Positions 1 to 10,222 of a stretch of 64,000 nt of DNA are shown here, in pieces. The translations under genes were made by a program, and so were the position numbers. Where the stretch lies: positions 620,001 through 684,000 of the forward strand of contig NZ_SSMD01000001.1 in assembly GCF_004799325.1 (NCBI RefSeq). Reading direction: 5' to 3'. The stretch comes from Thalassobius vesicularis (GTDB lineage Bacteria; Pseudomonadota; Alphaproteobacteria; Rhodobacterales; Rhodobacteraceae). Under the pieces are notes generated by a model that did no database searches, was not told the origin of the DNA, and worked only from the letters and a program-made list of their open reading frames with translations. The first letter of the stretch is position 1. Each line of letters starts with the position of its first letter.

Positions 1-1
1 G

Positions 2-1648
2 TACCGGATGCGCGCGGTGACTCCGGGTGATTTTCTGGTGCTGGTGCGCAAACGCTCGGGCCTGTTCCCCGAGATCATCCGCGCCTGCAAGGCCCGCAAC
101 CTGGACATCGCCGGGGCTGACCGGATGAAGGTCGGGGCCGAACTGGCGGTCAAGGATCTGGCCGCGCTTTTGTCGTTCCTCTCTACGCCCGAAGACAGCT
201 TTAGCCTGGCCGTCGCGCTGAAATCCCCGCTGTTTGGGTGGTCGGAAAAGCAGCTGTTCCAACTGGCGCACAGCCGCAAAGAGCCGTTCCTGTGGGAAGC
301 GATGCGTAAACGCGCCGCCGAGTATCCGGCGGAAATGGCCGTGCTGGACGATCTACGTGGCCAAACCGACTTCTTGCGCCCCTACGACCTGATCGAGCGC
401 ATTCTGACCCTGCATGACGGCCGCCGCAAACTGCTGGCCCGCCTTGGGGTCGAGGCCGAGGACGGCATCAACGCCTTCCTCGCGCAGGCGCTGGCGTATG
501 AGCGGAACGCGATCCCCAGCCTCAAGGGCTTTCTGGAATGGATGGTGACCGACGATCTGGAGATCAAGCGCCAGATGGACGCCGCGCAGGACCAGATCCG
601 CGTCATGACGGTGCACGGCGCCAAGGGGCTGGAGGCTCCGATCGTGATCCTGCCCGACGCACTGAACCGGCCCTCGCCCAATCGCGGGGATGTGCAGGTC
701 GTGGACGGCGCGCCCTACTGGAAACCGCCTAGCAGTGACCTGCCCCCCCTGCTGGACGCCGCCCGCGCCGAGGATGCCGCGCGAGAGCAGGCCGAAAGCG
801 ACCGGCTGCTTTACGTCGCCATGACGCGCGCCGAAAAGTGGCTGATGCTGGCCGGTGCTGGCGACTGGAAAGAGGGCGACGGCAGTTGGTACGACAAGGT
901 CCGTCAGGCCGCGCTTCGGCTTGGGGCCGGGGCGCTGCCCACGCCTGCTGGTGAGGGGTTGGGCCTGTCTGTGGGTGACTGGACGCCGCCCGTGTCAGAA
1001 CCCGAGGGGCAGGCAGCGCAGACCGAAACGATCTTGCCCGGATATTTCACCGAACCCGCGACGCAGCCCGAGAAGACCACGGGCACGCTCAGCCCCTCGG
1101 ATCTGGGCGGCGCCAAGGCCCTTGCCGGAGAGGCAGGCCTAGACGAAGAGGCCGCGATGGAGCGCGGCAGCTGGTTGCACGCCCTGTTGGAACACCTGCC
1201 CGGCACCGACCCCGACGACTGGCCGACCGTTGCGCAGGTTGTCTGCGACGGCAGCCCTCAAACCGAAGAACTGCTGTCCGAGGCGGCGGGCGTTCTGGGC
1301 AATCCGGCGCTTGGCTTTCTGTTCGGCCCGGACTCGCTGCCCGAGGTGCCGGTGACCGCCGACCTGCCCGGCCTTGGGCGGCGGATGCATGGCGTGATCG
1401 ACCGGCTGGTGCTGACCTCGGACCGGGTGCTGATCGTCGATTACAAGACAAACGCCGTTGTACCAAATCGCCCCGAAAACGTACCAGATGGCCTGCTGCG
1501 GCAGTTGGGGGCATATGCCGTGGCGCTGGCGCAGATTTACCCGGACCGGCGGATCGAGACGGCAATCCTGTGGACAAGAACCGCGGAATTGATGCTGCTG
1601 CCCACTGAATTGACGACTGCGGCACTGGAACAGGTGACGCTCCCTTGA
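2..1648 (+). CDS. addA: AddA, double-strand break repair helicase-nuclease (C-terminal part)
   Basis: The reading frame is open to the left edge, so the start lies outside the window and only about the last 548 residues are seen. AddA pairs with AddB to resect double-strand breaks for RecA. Visible parts are the end of the UvrD-type helicase, with a motif V-like stretch (VMTVHGAKGLEAPIVIL) and a motif VI-like stretch (LLYVAMTRAEKWLM). A RecB-type nuclease domain follows, with VIDRLVL and the catalytic-site motif VDYKTN. These domains in this order identify AddA rather than plain UvrD. trxA follows 58 bp downstream on the same strand with its own ribosome binding site. The family call is firm; the missing N-terminus cannot be assessed. 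Confidence 0.93.
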   Translation, partial: YRMRAVTPGDFLVLVRKRSGLFPEIIRACKARNLDIAGADRMKVGAELAVKDLAALLSFLSTPEDSFSLAVALKSPLFGWSEKQLFQLAHSRKEPFLWEAMRKRAAEYPAEMAVLDDLRGQTDFLRPYDLIERILTLHDGRRKLLARLGVEAEDGINAFLAQALAYERNAIPSLKGFLEWMVTDDLEIKRQMDAAQDQIRVMTVHGAKGLEAPIVILPDALNRPSPNRGDVQVVDGAPYWKPPSSDLPPLLDAARAEDAAREQAESDRLLYVAMTRAEKWLMLAGAGDWKEGDGSWYDKVRQAALRLGAGALPTPAGEGLGLSVGDWTPPVSEPEGQAAQTETILPGYFTEPATQPEKTTGTLSPSDLGGAKALAGEAGLDEEAAMERGSWLHALLEHLPGTDPDDWPTVAQVVCDGSPQTEELLSEAAGVLGNPALGFLFGPDSLPEVPVTADLPGLGRRMHGVIDRLVLTSDRVLIVDYKTNAVVPNRPENVPDGLLRQLGAYAVALAQIYPDRRIETAILWTRTAELMLLPTELTTAALEQVTLP

Positions 1649-1706
1649 CGCTGGGGGGGTTGCTTTCTAGGTTCCTCTCCAAACCCACTCTTTCAGGAGA
1701 ACTGAT

Positions 1707-2027
1707 ATGGCCACCGTCGCCGTTACCGATGCAACCTTCGACGCCGAAGTCAAAAACTCGGACATCCCCGTTGTGGTGGATTTCTGGGCGGAATGGTGCG
1801 GCCCCTGCAAACAGATCGGCCCGTCGCTGGAAGAGCTGGCGAAAGAGCTGGAAGGCAAGGTGAAGATCGCCAAGGTCGACGTGGACCAGAATCCGAACTC
1901 GGCCGCTGCAATGGGTGTGCGTGGCATCCCCGCGCTGTTCATCTTCAAGGACGGTCAGGTGGTTTCGAACCGCGCTGGCGCCGCGCCCAAGGCCGCGCTG
2001 CAGGCCTGGATCAAAGACTCGATCTGA
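1707..2027 (+). CDS. trxA: Thioredoxin
   Basis: 106 residues, the standard thioredoxin length. The redox motif WCGPC sits near residue 32 in the context [14 protein letters not shown], and the conserved cis-proline segment is [13 protein letters not shown]. It reduces cytoplasmic protein disulfides using electrons from thioredoxin reductase. AGGAG lies 7-8 bases before the ATG. A strong hairpin terminator follows, so it is probably transcribed alone or as the last gene after addA. Confidence 0.97.
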   Translation: MATVAVTDATFDAEVKNSDIPVVVDFWAEWCGPCKQIGPSLEELAKELEGKVKIAKVDVDQNPNSAAAMGVRGIPALFIFKDGQVVSNRAGAAPKAALQAWIKDSI

Positions 2028-2046
2028 TCCAACCCCGATTTCACGG

Positions 2047-2076
2047 AAAAACCCCGGCCCGGCGCCGGGGTTTTTT
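2047..2076. terminator. Bidirectional rho-independent terminator after trxA
   Basis: An A run at 2047-2051, then CCCCGGC (2052-2058) pairing with GCCGGGG (2064-2070) across a 5-base loop, then six T. The A run makes it work in both directions. It lies between trxA and the convergent gene whose stop codon begins at 2076. Confidence 0.9.
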
Positions 2077-2993
2077 CATATGGGCCAGCCGTTGCGGCGC
2101 AGGGCCTCGGCGATCCGCTCGGGGGCCTCGGGGCGGCCCGCGTTGATCGACATCTGCTGCCAGAACCAATGGATGTAGCGCGCGTAATCGGGCCGCATCT
2201 GGGTGACATCCGCAAACGCGTGGGCCACGCCCAGATGTTCGACGCTGGCGGCGATGTGGTGGAAATCCGAGCGCGCGAACAGCACGCTGGGCTTACCGAA
2301 GAAATAGCCGTTGAACGCGACCGAGGAGTTCTCGGTCACGATGTAATCGCAGGTCCGCAGCAGCTCGACCATGCCACCGGTTTTGACGTGGAAATGCGAG
2401 AACCGTTCCTGCAACTGCTCCAGCCGTTTCTGTTCCTCGCGGGTGTAATGTTCATTCGGGTGCAGCGTGGCGATGACCTGCCGTTTCGGATCATGTTGTA
2501 GGGTCGACAGGATCATCTCGACCGGGCTGACCAGCTGGAACGAGCGTCTTTCCAACAGCCGCCCCTGAAGCGGGACAAAGATGAATCCCTCTTGCGTGGC
2601 CGTGGCGGGCGCGTCCTTGAAAAGGCGCTGCTGCCAGCGGCGGTAAAACGGGCGCGCCAGCTTCGGGTCGGTTTCGCGGGGATTGAACGCAGCCTTGGCG
2701 ACGCGCCAGTCCCAGCGTTCGTTCGTCGGCTCGATCGCCCAGAACGGATAGTGATAGACGCGCCGGAAACACAGGCCGCGCTCGGTCGTGGGTTGTTCCA
2801 TGTGAAACAGGGCATAGCCGTCGCGGGCGATGCTGGCGGTACGCTCGGCCAGCGAATTGCCCCGATATTCCACCGAAAACCCGGCGCTTTGCGCCAGGCG
2901 GGCAATCTGACCGATGAAATTATGCGTGCCTTCGCGGGCGCTGTCCCGCAGGCTGTCTTCGAGGTAAAAACGCAGGACTTTCCGCTCGCTCAT
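2076..2993 (-). CDS. Conserved protein resembling capsule-type glycan enzymes
   Basis: 305 residues from the ATG at 2993 (MSERKVLRFY). An upstream in-frame extension would run into divergent hslV and is rejected. I do not recognise a named family. The C-terminal half has the sequence ENSSVAFNGYFFGKPSVLF after LHPNEHYT. This resembles the nucleotide-sugar side of KpsC/KpsS-like capsule synthesis proteins, where a small serine pair precedes an E/N..GKP motif. A motif VPLQGRLLERRSF near the middle fits the same fold. There is no signal peptide or membrane segment, so it is probably cytoplasmic. The function is inferred from motif resemblance only. It is a single gene convergent with trxA, and a near-perfect parS lies inside it. 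Confidence 0.6.
   Translation of the reverse strand: MSERKVLRFYLEDSLRDSAREGTHNFIGQIARLAQSAGFSVEYRGNSLAERTASIARDGYALFHMEQPTTERGLCFRRVYHYPFWAIEPTNERWDWRVAKAAFNPRETDPKLARPFYRRWQQRLFKDAPATATQEGFIFVPLQGRLLERRSFQLVSPVEMILSTLQHDPKRQVIATLHPNEHYTREEQKRLEQLQERFSHFHVKTGGMVELLRTCDYIVTENSSVAFNGYFFGKPSVLFARSDFHHIAASVEHLGVAHAFADVTQMRPDYARYIHWFWQQMSINAGRPEAPERIAEALRRNGWPI
2794..2809. promoter_or_regulatory. Near-consensus parS site (one mismatch)
   Basis: TGTTCCATGTGAAACA differs from the general consensus TGTTNCACGTGAAACA only at position 8 (T for C). It lies inside the coding region of the glycan-enzyme-like gene, about 12.5 kb from the perfect site in mnmG and on the other side of the proposed origin. 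ParB binding here is possible but unproven. Confidence 0.4.
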
Positions 2994-3092
2994 GCGGCGC
3001 AGGCTATCGCTGCGGCTCGCCCCAGACAAGCGGAACCCTTGTGTGCAGGTGCGGCAGGTTCCATATAGCGTTGAAGCAAACGGAGGGCGCAA

Positions 3093-3646
3093 ATGGCGGA
3101 CGACAAATTCCCCGGATGGCACGGCACCACGATTATCGGTGTCAAGAAAGGCGGCAAGGTGGTGATCGCCGGCGACGGGCAGGTTTCCCTAGGCCAGACC
3201 GTGATCAAGGGCACCGCGCGCAAGGTGCGCCGACTGTCCCCCGGCGGATATGACGTAGTGGCGGGGTTCGCGGGCTCGACCGCCGATGCGTTCACCCTGT
3301 TGGAACGGCTTGAGAAAAAGCTGGAGGCCACCCCCGGCCAACTGGCCCGCGCCAGCGTCGAACTGGCCAAGGACTGGCGCACCGACAAGTACCTGCAAAA
3401 GCTGGAGGCGATGCTGATCGTCAGCGACGGCACCGAGATGTTCGTGATCACCGGCGCGGGCGACGTGCTGGAGCCCGAACATGACGTGACCGCCATCGGA
3501 TCCGGCGGGAATTACGCTCTGGCAGCCGCGCGGGCGCTGATGGACAGCGACCATGACGCCGAAGCCATAGCACGCCGCGCCATGGCAATCGCCGCCGACA
3601 TCTGCGTCTACACCAATGGCAACCTGACCGTGGAAAGCATCAGCAA

Positions 3647-3650
<4 letters not shown>
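3093..3650 (+). CDS. hslV: ATP-dependent protease HslVU, peptidase subunit HslV
   Basis: 185 residues, usual for alphaproteobacterial HslV with a short propeptide. The sequence [12 protein letters not shown] places the catalytic N-terminal threonine of the mature subunit at Thr12, after removal of 11 residues. [11 protein letters not shown] and [14 protein letters not shown] are typical HslV segments. It forms a double hexamer capped by the HslU ATPase and degrades unfolded or regulatory proteins. CGGAGG precedes the ATG. The stop overlaps the hslU start by four bases, so the two are translationally coupled. Confidence 0.97.
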
Positions 3651-4954
<1,304 letters not shown>

Positions 4955-4991
4955 AATATCTTTTTAGCTGCATGTAACGTCCCGCCTAAAA

Positions 4992-6107
4992 ATGGGGCGT
5001 TCCTTGCGGCAGATCCTTCGCGTTTTCCTGGTGGTTTTTCTGGTCGCGTCCTGTACCGACCGGACGAATATCGTTTTCTCTGATGACGCCGCGCAGGTCG
5101 GCACGCACCATCAGACCTTTGTTGCCACGTTGCGCAAGCAGACAGAGGGCGGCTGGTTCGGGGGCGAGCGTTCGGACACGCTGGCCTATATGGACCTCGA
5201 CGTTTCGGTGCCGCCTGCGCATCGGCAGGGCCGGATTCGTTTCGCCCATTCCCGGGCAGACGCCGCGCGGGATTTCGTGGTTACGCGACGCACCGACCAC
5301 CAGACCGCAGCGGCGTTCTCGGATGCGCTGCGCAGGGCGTTGAAACAGCGCAAACCCGGCGAGCGGGACGTGATGCTGTACGTTCACGGCTATAACAACA
5401 GCTTTGCCGATGGGGTGTTTCGGACAACCCAGTTGATGCATGACTTTGAGCTGCCGGGGGTCGGTGTGCATTTTTCCTGGCCCAGTGCCGCGCACCCGCT
5501 GGGCTATGCTCATGACCGCGACAGCGTGCTGTACACCCGCGACGGGTTGGAGAAGTTCCTGACTCAGATCAGCGCTGCGGGGCCGGATCGGATCATTCTG
5601 ATCGGCCACTCGCTGGGCGCGATGCTGGTGATGGAGACCTTGCGCCAGATCGAGATCGGCCAGCCGGGTTGGGCCAACCGTCATCTGGGCGGGGTGGTGC
5701 TGGTGTCGCCGGATCTGGATATCGAGGTGTTCAAGCAGCAGACCGCGCGGTTCAAGCGCCTGCCGCAGCCCTTTATCATCTTCGTGTCGGATGGCGACCG
5801 CGCGCTTCAGTTGTCCTCGGCGATCAACGGCGACAAGCAGCGGCTTGGGTTGCTGGCGGACGAAAAGCTGCTGGGCGACCTGCCGGTCACGGTGGTTGAT
5901 GTCAGCGAATTCGCGGCCTCTTCGGACGATCGGCACTTTACCGTGGGCACGTCCGAGCTGCTGATCCAGCTGCTTCGGCGCAGTGACGCCGTGGGTTATG
6001 CGTTCGACCGAGACGCCGGCGGACGCACCGGGTTGCTGCCGGGAACGGCGCTAACCCTGCAGGGCGCAACGAAAATTATCCTGTCACCGCTGCTTTTGCA
6101 GAACTAG
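4992..6107 (+). CDS. Alpha/beta-hydrolase lipoprotein of the DUF900 type
   Basis: 371 residues. The N-terminus is a lipoprotein signal (RVFLVVFLVASC) with cysteine at about residue 21, so it is probably lipidated and anchored in the envelope. YVHGYNNSFADGVF followed by GHSLGAMLVMETL gives the oxyanion region and the nucleophile elbow G-H-S-L-G of a serine hydrolase; this arrangement is typical of the DUF900 family. The substrate is unknown. Its 3' end overlaps the convergent Smr gene by four bases. The start is supported by the position of the signal peptide, though the ribosome binding site is weak. Confidence 0.82.
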   Translation: MGRSLRQILRVFLVVFLVASCTDRTNIVFSDDAAQVGTHHQTFVATLRKQTEGGWFGGERSDTLAYMDLDVSVPPAHRQGRIRFAHSRADAARDFVVTRRTDHQTAAAFSDALRRALKQRKPGERDVMLYVHGYNNSFADGVFRTTQLMHDFELPGVGVHFSWPSAAHPLGYAHDRDSVLYTRDGLEKFLTQISAAGPDRIILIGHSLGAMLVMETLRQIEIGQPGWANRHLGGVVLVSPDLDIEVFKQQTARFKRLPQPFIIFVSDGDRALQLSSAINGDKQRLGLLADEKLLGDLPVTVVDVSEFAASSDDRHFTVGTSELLIQLLRRSDAVGYAFDRDAGGRTGLLPGTALTLQGATKIILSPLLLQN

Positions 6108-6685
6108 CGCTGGCGTCGCAGATAGACGTAATAGGCCCCGGTTCCGCCGTGGCTGATATGCGCCTGCGCCACCTGCAACACGACCGAGTTCAACGGCGGC
6201 ATCGACAGCCATTGCGGCACGTTATGCTTCAGAACCCCGCGCCGGACGGGGATCGGGCCGTCTTCGTCCTTGGGTTTGCCTTTGCCGGTGATGACCAGAA
6301 CCAGACGCAAGCCTTGGGCGTGGGACCGCAGCACGAACCGCAACAGGGCAGGGTGAGCGCGGTCCATCGTCATGCCGTGCAGGTCGATGCGATCCTCGGG
6401 GACCAGCTTGCCGCGCGCCATGCGGGTAAAGGCTTTTTTGTCCATCCGCAGGGGCGCCGCGTTCAGCTGATCGGCAATCGCGGGGCGCAGATCATGGGCG
6501 GGCGCACCCCCCGGCGCGGCCTGTCCGATGGTGAAATCGGGCAGCCGAGTCTTGGGGGTTTTGTGTGGTTTGGGCTTTGGATTATGTGGTTTGGCCTGCG
6601 CATGATCCGGGTGCATCCGCGCGGTGGAGTCAGCCACGAGACGCCAAAGGGCGACCTCATCCTCGGTCAGCTTACGACGTGTCAC
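6104..6685 (-). CDS. Smr-domain protein
   Basis: 193 residues. The C-terminal half is a stand-alone Smr domain, with the signature IDLHGMTMDRAHPALLRFV, then VLVITGKGKP, and the ending HGGTGAYYVYLRR. Smr domains bind branched nucleic acid and often nick DNA or RNA. The N-terminal region is basic and proline-rich, with repeated KPHNPKPKPHK-type sequence, and is probably disordered. It overlaps the upstream mltA gene by four bases, so mltA and smr belong to one leftward operon. Its cellular role is not established. Confidence 0.85.
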   Translation of the reverse strand: MTRRKLTEDEVALWRLVADSTARMHPDHAQAKPHNPKPKPHKTPKTRLPDFTIGQAAPGGAPAHDLRPAIADQLNAAPLRMDKKAFTRMARGKLVPEDRIDLHGMTMDRAHPALLRFVLRSHAQGLRLVLVITGKGKPKDEDGPIPVRRGVLKHNVPQWLSMPPLNSVVLQVAQAHISHGGTGAYYVYLRRQR

Positions 6686-7716
6686 TGTTCGGACTCCGGC
6701 AGTAAGGCAAAGGCGCGCTGGATCGGCAACAGCACCAGCATCCGGCCCGGGTCTTTCAGCCGCCCGGCGGCGCGGCCGGCGTCGTCGCCCGTGCCGAAAA
6801 AGATGTCCGCCCGCTGCGCGCCCTTGATGGCCGAGCCGGTATCCTGCGCGATCATCAGCCGGCGAAGCGGATCTTCGCCGTCTTTCTCAAGCCAGATCGG
6901 TGCGCCGAGCGGGGTGAAGGCGGGATCGACGGCCAGCGAGCGCATCGCGGTGACGGAGCGGTTCATCGCACCAAGCGGGCCATCCTCGGGCGAGACGCGA
7001 TCAACGGTGCGGAAGAACACATAGGACGGGTTGTGGCGCAGCAACTCCAGCCCGTCGACGGGATTGCGGCGGACCCAGTTCTTGATGACCTGCGCCGAGA
7101 CCTGATGGGGCGAGTAGACGCCGCGCCGGATCAGCTCGACCCCGATCGAGCGGTAGGGATGACCATTCGCACCCGCATAGCCGATCCGCACATGATTGCC
7201 GTTGGGCAACCTGATCCGGCCCGAGCCTTGGACTTGCAGAAAGAACAGCTCGACCGGGTCATCGACCCAGGCGATTTCCAGACCGCGGCCGTGCATGGCG
7301 TCGGTCGTCTCGATCTCGCGGCGCGACAGCCAGACGGTGTTTTCGCGTGCTTCGGAGGGCATGCTGTAGAGCGGGAAACGAAAGCGTTCGTCCGGGGCAA
7401 GGGCGCCGTCCAGCTCGGGCTCGAAATAGCCGGTGAACAGGGCGTCGTTGCCGTCCTCGATCAGGACGGGGCGGAAGAACAGCTCGAAAAAGGATTTGGC
7501 GCTGGTGATGTTCTGGGCCACCGCACAAAGCGAGGCCCAGTCAGGTTCATCCAGATCGGTGCAGGTGTTCTGAAACACCTGCAGGGCAGCGGCATGATCG
7601 TCCCGTTCCCACCCATCCAGATCCTTGAAATCCAGAATTTTGTAGGTGGTATCCTGAGAGTGCGCCATTCCGGCCATGAATAGCCCCAGCGCTGCTGCTG
7701 CCAGAACCCGGATCAT
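6682..7716 (-). CDS. mltA: Membrane-bound lytic murein transglycosylase A
   Basis: 344 residues. The N-terminal signal peptide is VLAAAALGLFMAGMAHSQ. The MltA domain includes GYFEPELDG, and LFFLQVQGSGRIRLPNG is the typical central motif. The C-terminal 3D domain holds the catalytic and structural aspartates in MIAQDTGSAIKGAQRADIFFG. It cleaves glycan strands of peptidoglycan to 1,6-anhydro ends in the periplasm. There is no lipobox cysteine, so it may be soluble rather than an outer-membrane lipoprotein as in E. coli. It overlaps the Tim44-like gene (upstream) and smr (downstream) by four bases each. Confidence 0.92.
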   Translation of the reverse strand: MIRVLAAAALGLFMAGMAHSQDTTYKILDFKDLDGWERDDHAAALQVFQNTCTDLDEPDWASLCAVAQNITSAKSFFELFFRPVLIEDGNDALFTGYFEPELDGALAPDERFRFPLYSMPSEARENTVWLSRREIETTDAMHGRGLEIAWVDDPVELFFLQVQGSGRIRLPNGNHVRIGYAGANGHPYRSIGVELIRRGVYSPHQVSAQVIKNWVRRNPVDGLELLRHNPSYVFFRTVDRVSPEDGPLGAMNRSVTAMRSLAVDPAFTPLGAPIWLEKDGEDPLRRLMIAQDTGSAIKGAQRADIFFGTGDDAGRAAGRLKDPGRMLVLLPIQRAFALLPESEQ

Positions 7717-8369
7717 CCGCCCGTGGCAACAAGTTGCCAGTTCGGATCATCGGTTCCCATCTGACGGGCAAAGGTCCAGACGTCGCGCTGTTTCTTGGGC
7801 GTGTTCGGCTTGCCCTCGACCACTTCGCCCGAGGCGTCGCGGACGACCGAGGTCAACTCGCCCACGAAACGGACGGTGATTTCGGCGGTGCGGCCGTTCA
7901 GCAACTCAGCCTCGACCAGCGCGGTTTCGCGCACGCCCATGAATTCGGCCTCGACCTGCAGGCCCTGCTGATCGCGGGCTTCAACGACCTGGGCGAAGGT
8001 TGCGTAAACCTCGTCCGACAGGAAGGGGCGGATGTCGGCCAGATCGCCACGCTCGAACCCCATCAGGATCATTTCGTAGGCACCACGCGCGCCTTGCAGG
8101 AAGTCGTTCACGCTGAAGCTCGGCTCCAGCCGCTTCATCTGCGACAGGGCGAGTGCGGTGTCCGAGCCTTCTTCGGCGTGGTCCAGGATATCGCGATCCG
8201 GGCCGCTTTCGACGACAGTCAGGTCCGGGCGACGCGCCTGGGTTTCCATCTGACGCGGCGTGACGGGCTTTTCAAAACCTTCGCGGGTCCCGAGTACGTT
8301 TTTCAGCCTCAGAATGAGGAAAACCGCGATGGCGGCCAGTACCAGAAGCTGAATAATGGGCGAGTTCAT
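7713..8369 (-). CDS. Tim44/TimA-like membrane-associated protein
   Basis: 218 residues from ATG 8369, which has AAGAGG seven bases upstream. An in-frame start at 8393 is less likely. The first 20 residues are one hydrophobic segment (PIIQLLVLAAIAVFLILRL), so it is probably anchored in the inner membrane. The C-terminal half is a Tim44-like domain, with VNDFLQGARGAYEMILMGFERGD and an ending that contains DVWTFARQM. In mitochondria this domain tethers Hsp70 to the import channel; bacterial homologues have been linked to the membrane, but no defined role is established. It is the first gene of the leftward set with mltA and smr. Confidence 0.83.
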   Translation of the reverse strand: MNSPIIQLLVLAAIAVFLILRLKNVLGTREGFEKPVTPRQMETQARRPDLTVVESGPDRDILDHAEEGSDTALALSQMKRLEPSFSVNDFLQGARGAYEMILMGFERGDLADIRPFLSDEVYATFAQVVEARDQQGLQVEAEFMGVRETALVEAELLNGRTAEITVRFVGELTSVVRDASGEVVEGKPNTPKKQRDVWTFARQMGTDDPNWQLVATGG

Positions 8370-8473
8370 GAGATCCTCTTGGTCGGGGGTCATTTAAACA
8401 TGGTGTCCTCGCCCTTATGTAGGTGCTACCGCCGGGCAAGTCCACTGCACCGGCACGAAAGGAGAGCACGTTC

Positions 8474-8953
8474 ATGTGGCTGTTGATCGCATTTATCGCG
8501 GTTCCGCTTATCGAGATCGCCCTTTTCATCCAGGTTGGCGGCCTGATCGGGCTGTGGCCCACGCTTGCCATCGTGATCCTGACCGCGATCATCGGCACCT
8601 CGCTGATGCGGGCGCAGGGGCGTCTGGCGCTGCGGAACCTGCAAAACAGCTTCAACGAGCTGAACGACCCGACCGAGCCCTTGGCGCATGGCGCGATGGT
8701 GCTGATCTCGGGCGTTTTGCTGCTGACGCCGGGGTTTTTCACCGACGCGATGGGCTTTGCCCTGCTGATCCCGGCCGTTCGGACGGCGGTTTTCGGGTTT
8801 GTCCGCAAGCGGGTGAAGGTGCAGACCTTTAGCATGGGTACGGCGCAGGCGCACCGGCCCAGCGTCGATCCGAACACGATTGACGGCGAGTTTTTCGAAA
8901 TTGACCCCGAAAACCGCGCGACACATCGGCCTTCGGGCTGGACCAAGCATTGA
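8474..8953 (+). CDS. fxsA: FxsA family membrane protein
   Basis: 159 residues from ATG 8474, preceded by AAAGGAG. The sequence starts WLLIAFIAVPLIEIALFIQVG, then has LWPTLAIVILTAIIGTSLMRAQG and a third hydrophobic segment GAMVLISGVLLLTPGFFTDAMG, as in FxsA. The C-terminal third is hydrophilic. E. coli FxsA is known for suppressing phage T7 exclusion by F plasmid PifA, and its normal function is unclear. It is divergent from the Tim44-like gene. Confidence 0.88.
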   Translation: MWLLIAFIAVPLIEIALFIQVGGLIGLWPTLAIVILTAIIGTSLMRAQGRLALRNLQNSFNELNDPTEPLAHGAMVLISGVLLLTPGFFTDAMGFALLIPAVRTAVFGFVRKRVKVQTFSMGTAQAHRPSVDPNTIDGEFFEIDPENRATHRPSGWTKH

Positions 8954-9008
8954 GGGTGTCATCTCTCCCTGATACACATCGGGCAAATTCTTTTTTCTGG
9001 AGATAAAA

Positions 9009-9488
9009 ATGGCCGAAAACGGTGCCGCAGCCGCCCCGCAGCTGAAACTGAACGTCATCAATCAGTTCGTGCGCGACCTGTCGTTCGAAAACATCCTGGC
9101 GCAGAAAAGCGTCAATGGCGAAGTTGTTCCCGCGATCAACGTGCAGGTGAACCTGGACGCCAAGAAACGCACCACCGAGCACCAGTTCGAAGTGGCGCTG
9201 AAGATCAAGGTCGAGTCCGCCTCGAAAGAGAACGGCGACAAGCTGTTCATCCTGGAAGTCGACTATGTCGGCCTGTTCCACATCGAAGGCGTGCCGGAAG
9301 ACCAGATGCACCCGTTCCTGCTGATCGAGTGCCCGCGCATCCTGTTCCCGTTCGTGCGCCGCATCGTCAGCGACATGACCCGCGACGGTGGCTTCCCGCC
9401 GCTGAACCTGGAAATGATCGACTTCGTTGCGCTGTACCGTAACGAACTGGCGCGTCGCCAGCAGGCACAACCGACCACGGTTTCCTAA
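9009..9488 (+). CDS. secB: Protein-export chaperone SecB
   Basis: 159 residues, normal SecB length. The core reads [12 protein letters not shown], then [16 protein letters not shown] and [27 protein letters not shown], which are standard SecB segments. SecB tetramers keep presecretory proteins unfolded and pass them to SecA. TGGAGA precedes the ATG. Its 3' end overlaps that of dnaQ by three bases on the opposite strand. Confidence 0.97.
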   Translation: MAENGAAAAPQLKLNVINQFVRDLSFENILAQKSVNGEVVPAINVQVNLDAKKRTTEHQFEVALKIKVESASKENGDKLFILEVDYVGLFHIEGVPEDQMHPFLLIECPRILFPFVRRIVSDMTRDGGFPPLNLEMIDFVALYRNELARRQQAQPTTVS

Positions 9489-10222
9489 GAGCCCAGCTTT
9501 TTCCAAAGCGCGCCGTCGCCCATCTTGTCCAACAGGGCCTGATGGGCGGCGGCTTCTTCTTTTGTGATACGCGGCGGCAGCGGGGCGGGGCGCGCAAACG
9601 GGCGCCATTCGCTTTCCGCGCTTGCGCCGGACGCGCTGGACTGGGTCGCGTTGCCCAGACCGAAATCGGGTTGGCGACCGCCGATCAGCTCCAGATACAC
9701 TTCGGCCAGGATTTCGGAGTCGAGAAGCGCGCCGTGCAGCACGCGGTTCGAGTTATCAATCGCGAAACGACGGCACAAAGCGTCCAGCGTGGCGGGCGAG
9801 CCGGGGAATTTCGAGCGCGCCATGCCCAGCGTGTCGATCGCCCTTTCCCACGGAATCTCGGGCAGACCCATCCATTTCAGCTCGGCGTTCAGGAATTTCA
9901 TGTCGAAGCTGGCGTTGTGGATCACCAGCTTTGCATCGGCGATGAAGTCGCGGAAATCGCGGCCGACCTTGGCGAAAACGGGTTTGTCCAGCAGCGTCAC
10001 CTCGCCGGGGCCGGCGGGGCGGGGCGGGTTCAGCAAGTCGGGGCCGATGCCGTGGACGCCGAATGCCTCGTCTGGCATGCCCCGTTCGGGGTTGATGTAG
10101 ACGTGGAACGTGTTGCCCGTGGGCATGTGGTTCAGCAGCTCGACGCAGCCGATTTCGACGATGCGGTCGCCCTTGAACGGGTCAAAGCCGGTGGTTTCGG
10201 TGTCGAGGACGATCTCACGCAT
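9485..10222 (-). CDS. dnaQ: DNA polymerase III epsilon subunit (3'-5' proofreading exonuclease)
   Basis: 245 residues from the ATG at 10222 ([14 protein letters not shown]). A longer in-frame extension overlaps coaE and is rejected. The DEDDh exonuclease motifs are complete: Exo I DTETTGFD, Exo [13 protein letters not shown], Exo [20 protein letters not shown]. The C-terminal tail carries the linker to the polymerase subunit. The start overlaps the end of coaE by eight bases. It is the last gene of the leftward run maf-aroE-coaE-dnaQ. Confidence 0.96.
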   Translation of the reverse strand: MREIVLDTETTGFDPFKGDRIVEIGCVELLNHMPTGNTFHVYINPERGMPDEAFGVHGIGPDLLNPPRPAGPGEVTLLDKPVFAKVGRDFRDFIADAKLVIHNASFDMKFLNAELKWMGLPEIPWERAIDTLGMARSKFPGSPATLDALCRRFAIDNSNRVLHGALLDSEILAEVYLELIGGRQPDFGLGNATQSSASGASAESEWRPFARPAPLPPRITKEEAAAHQALLDKMGDGALWKKLGS

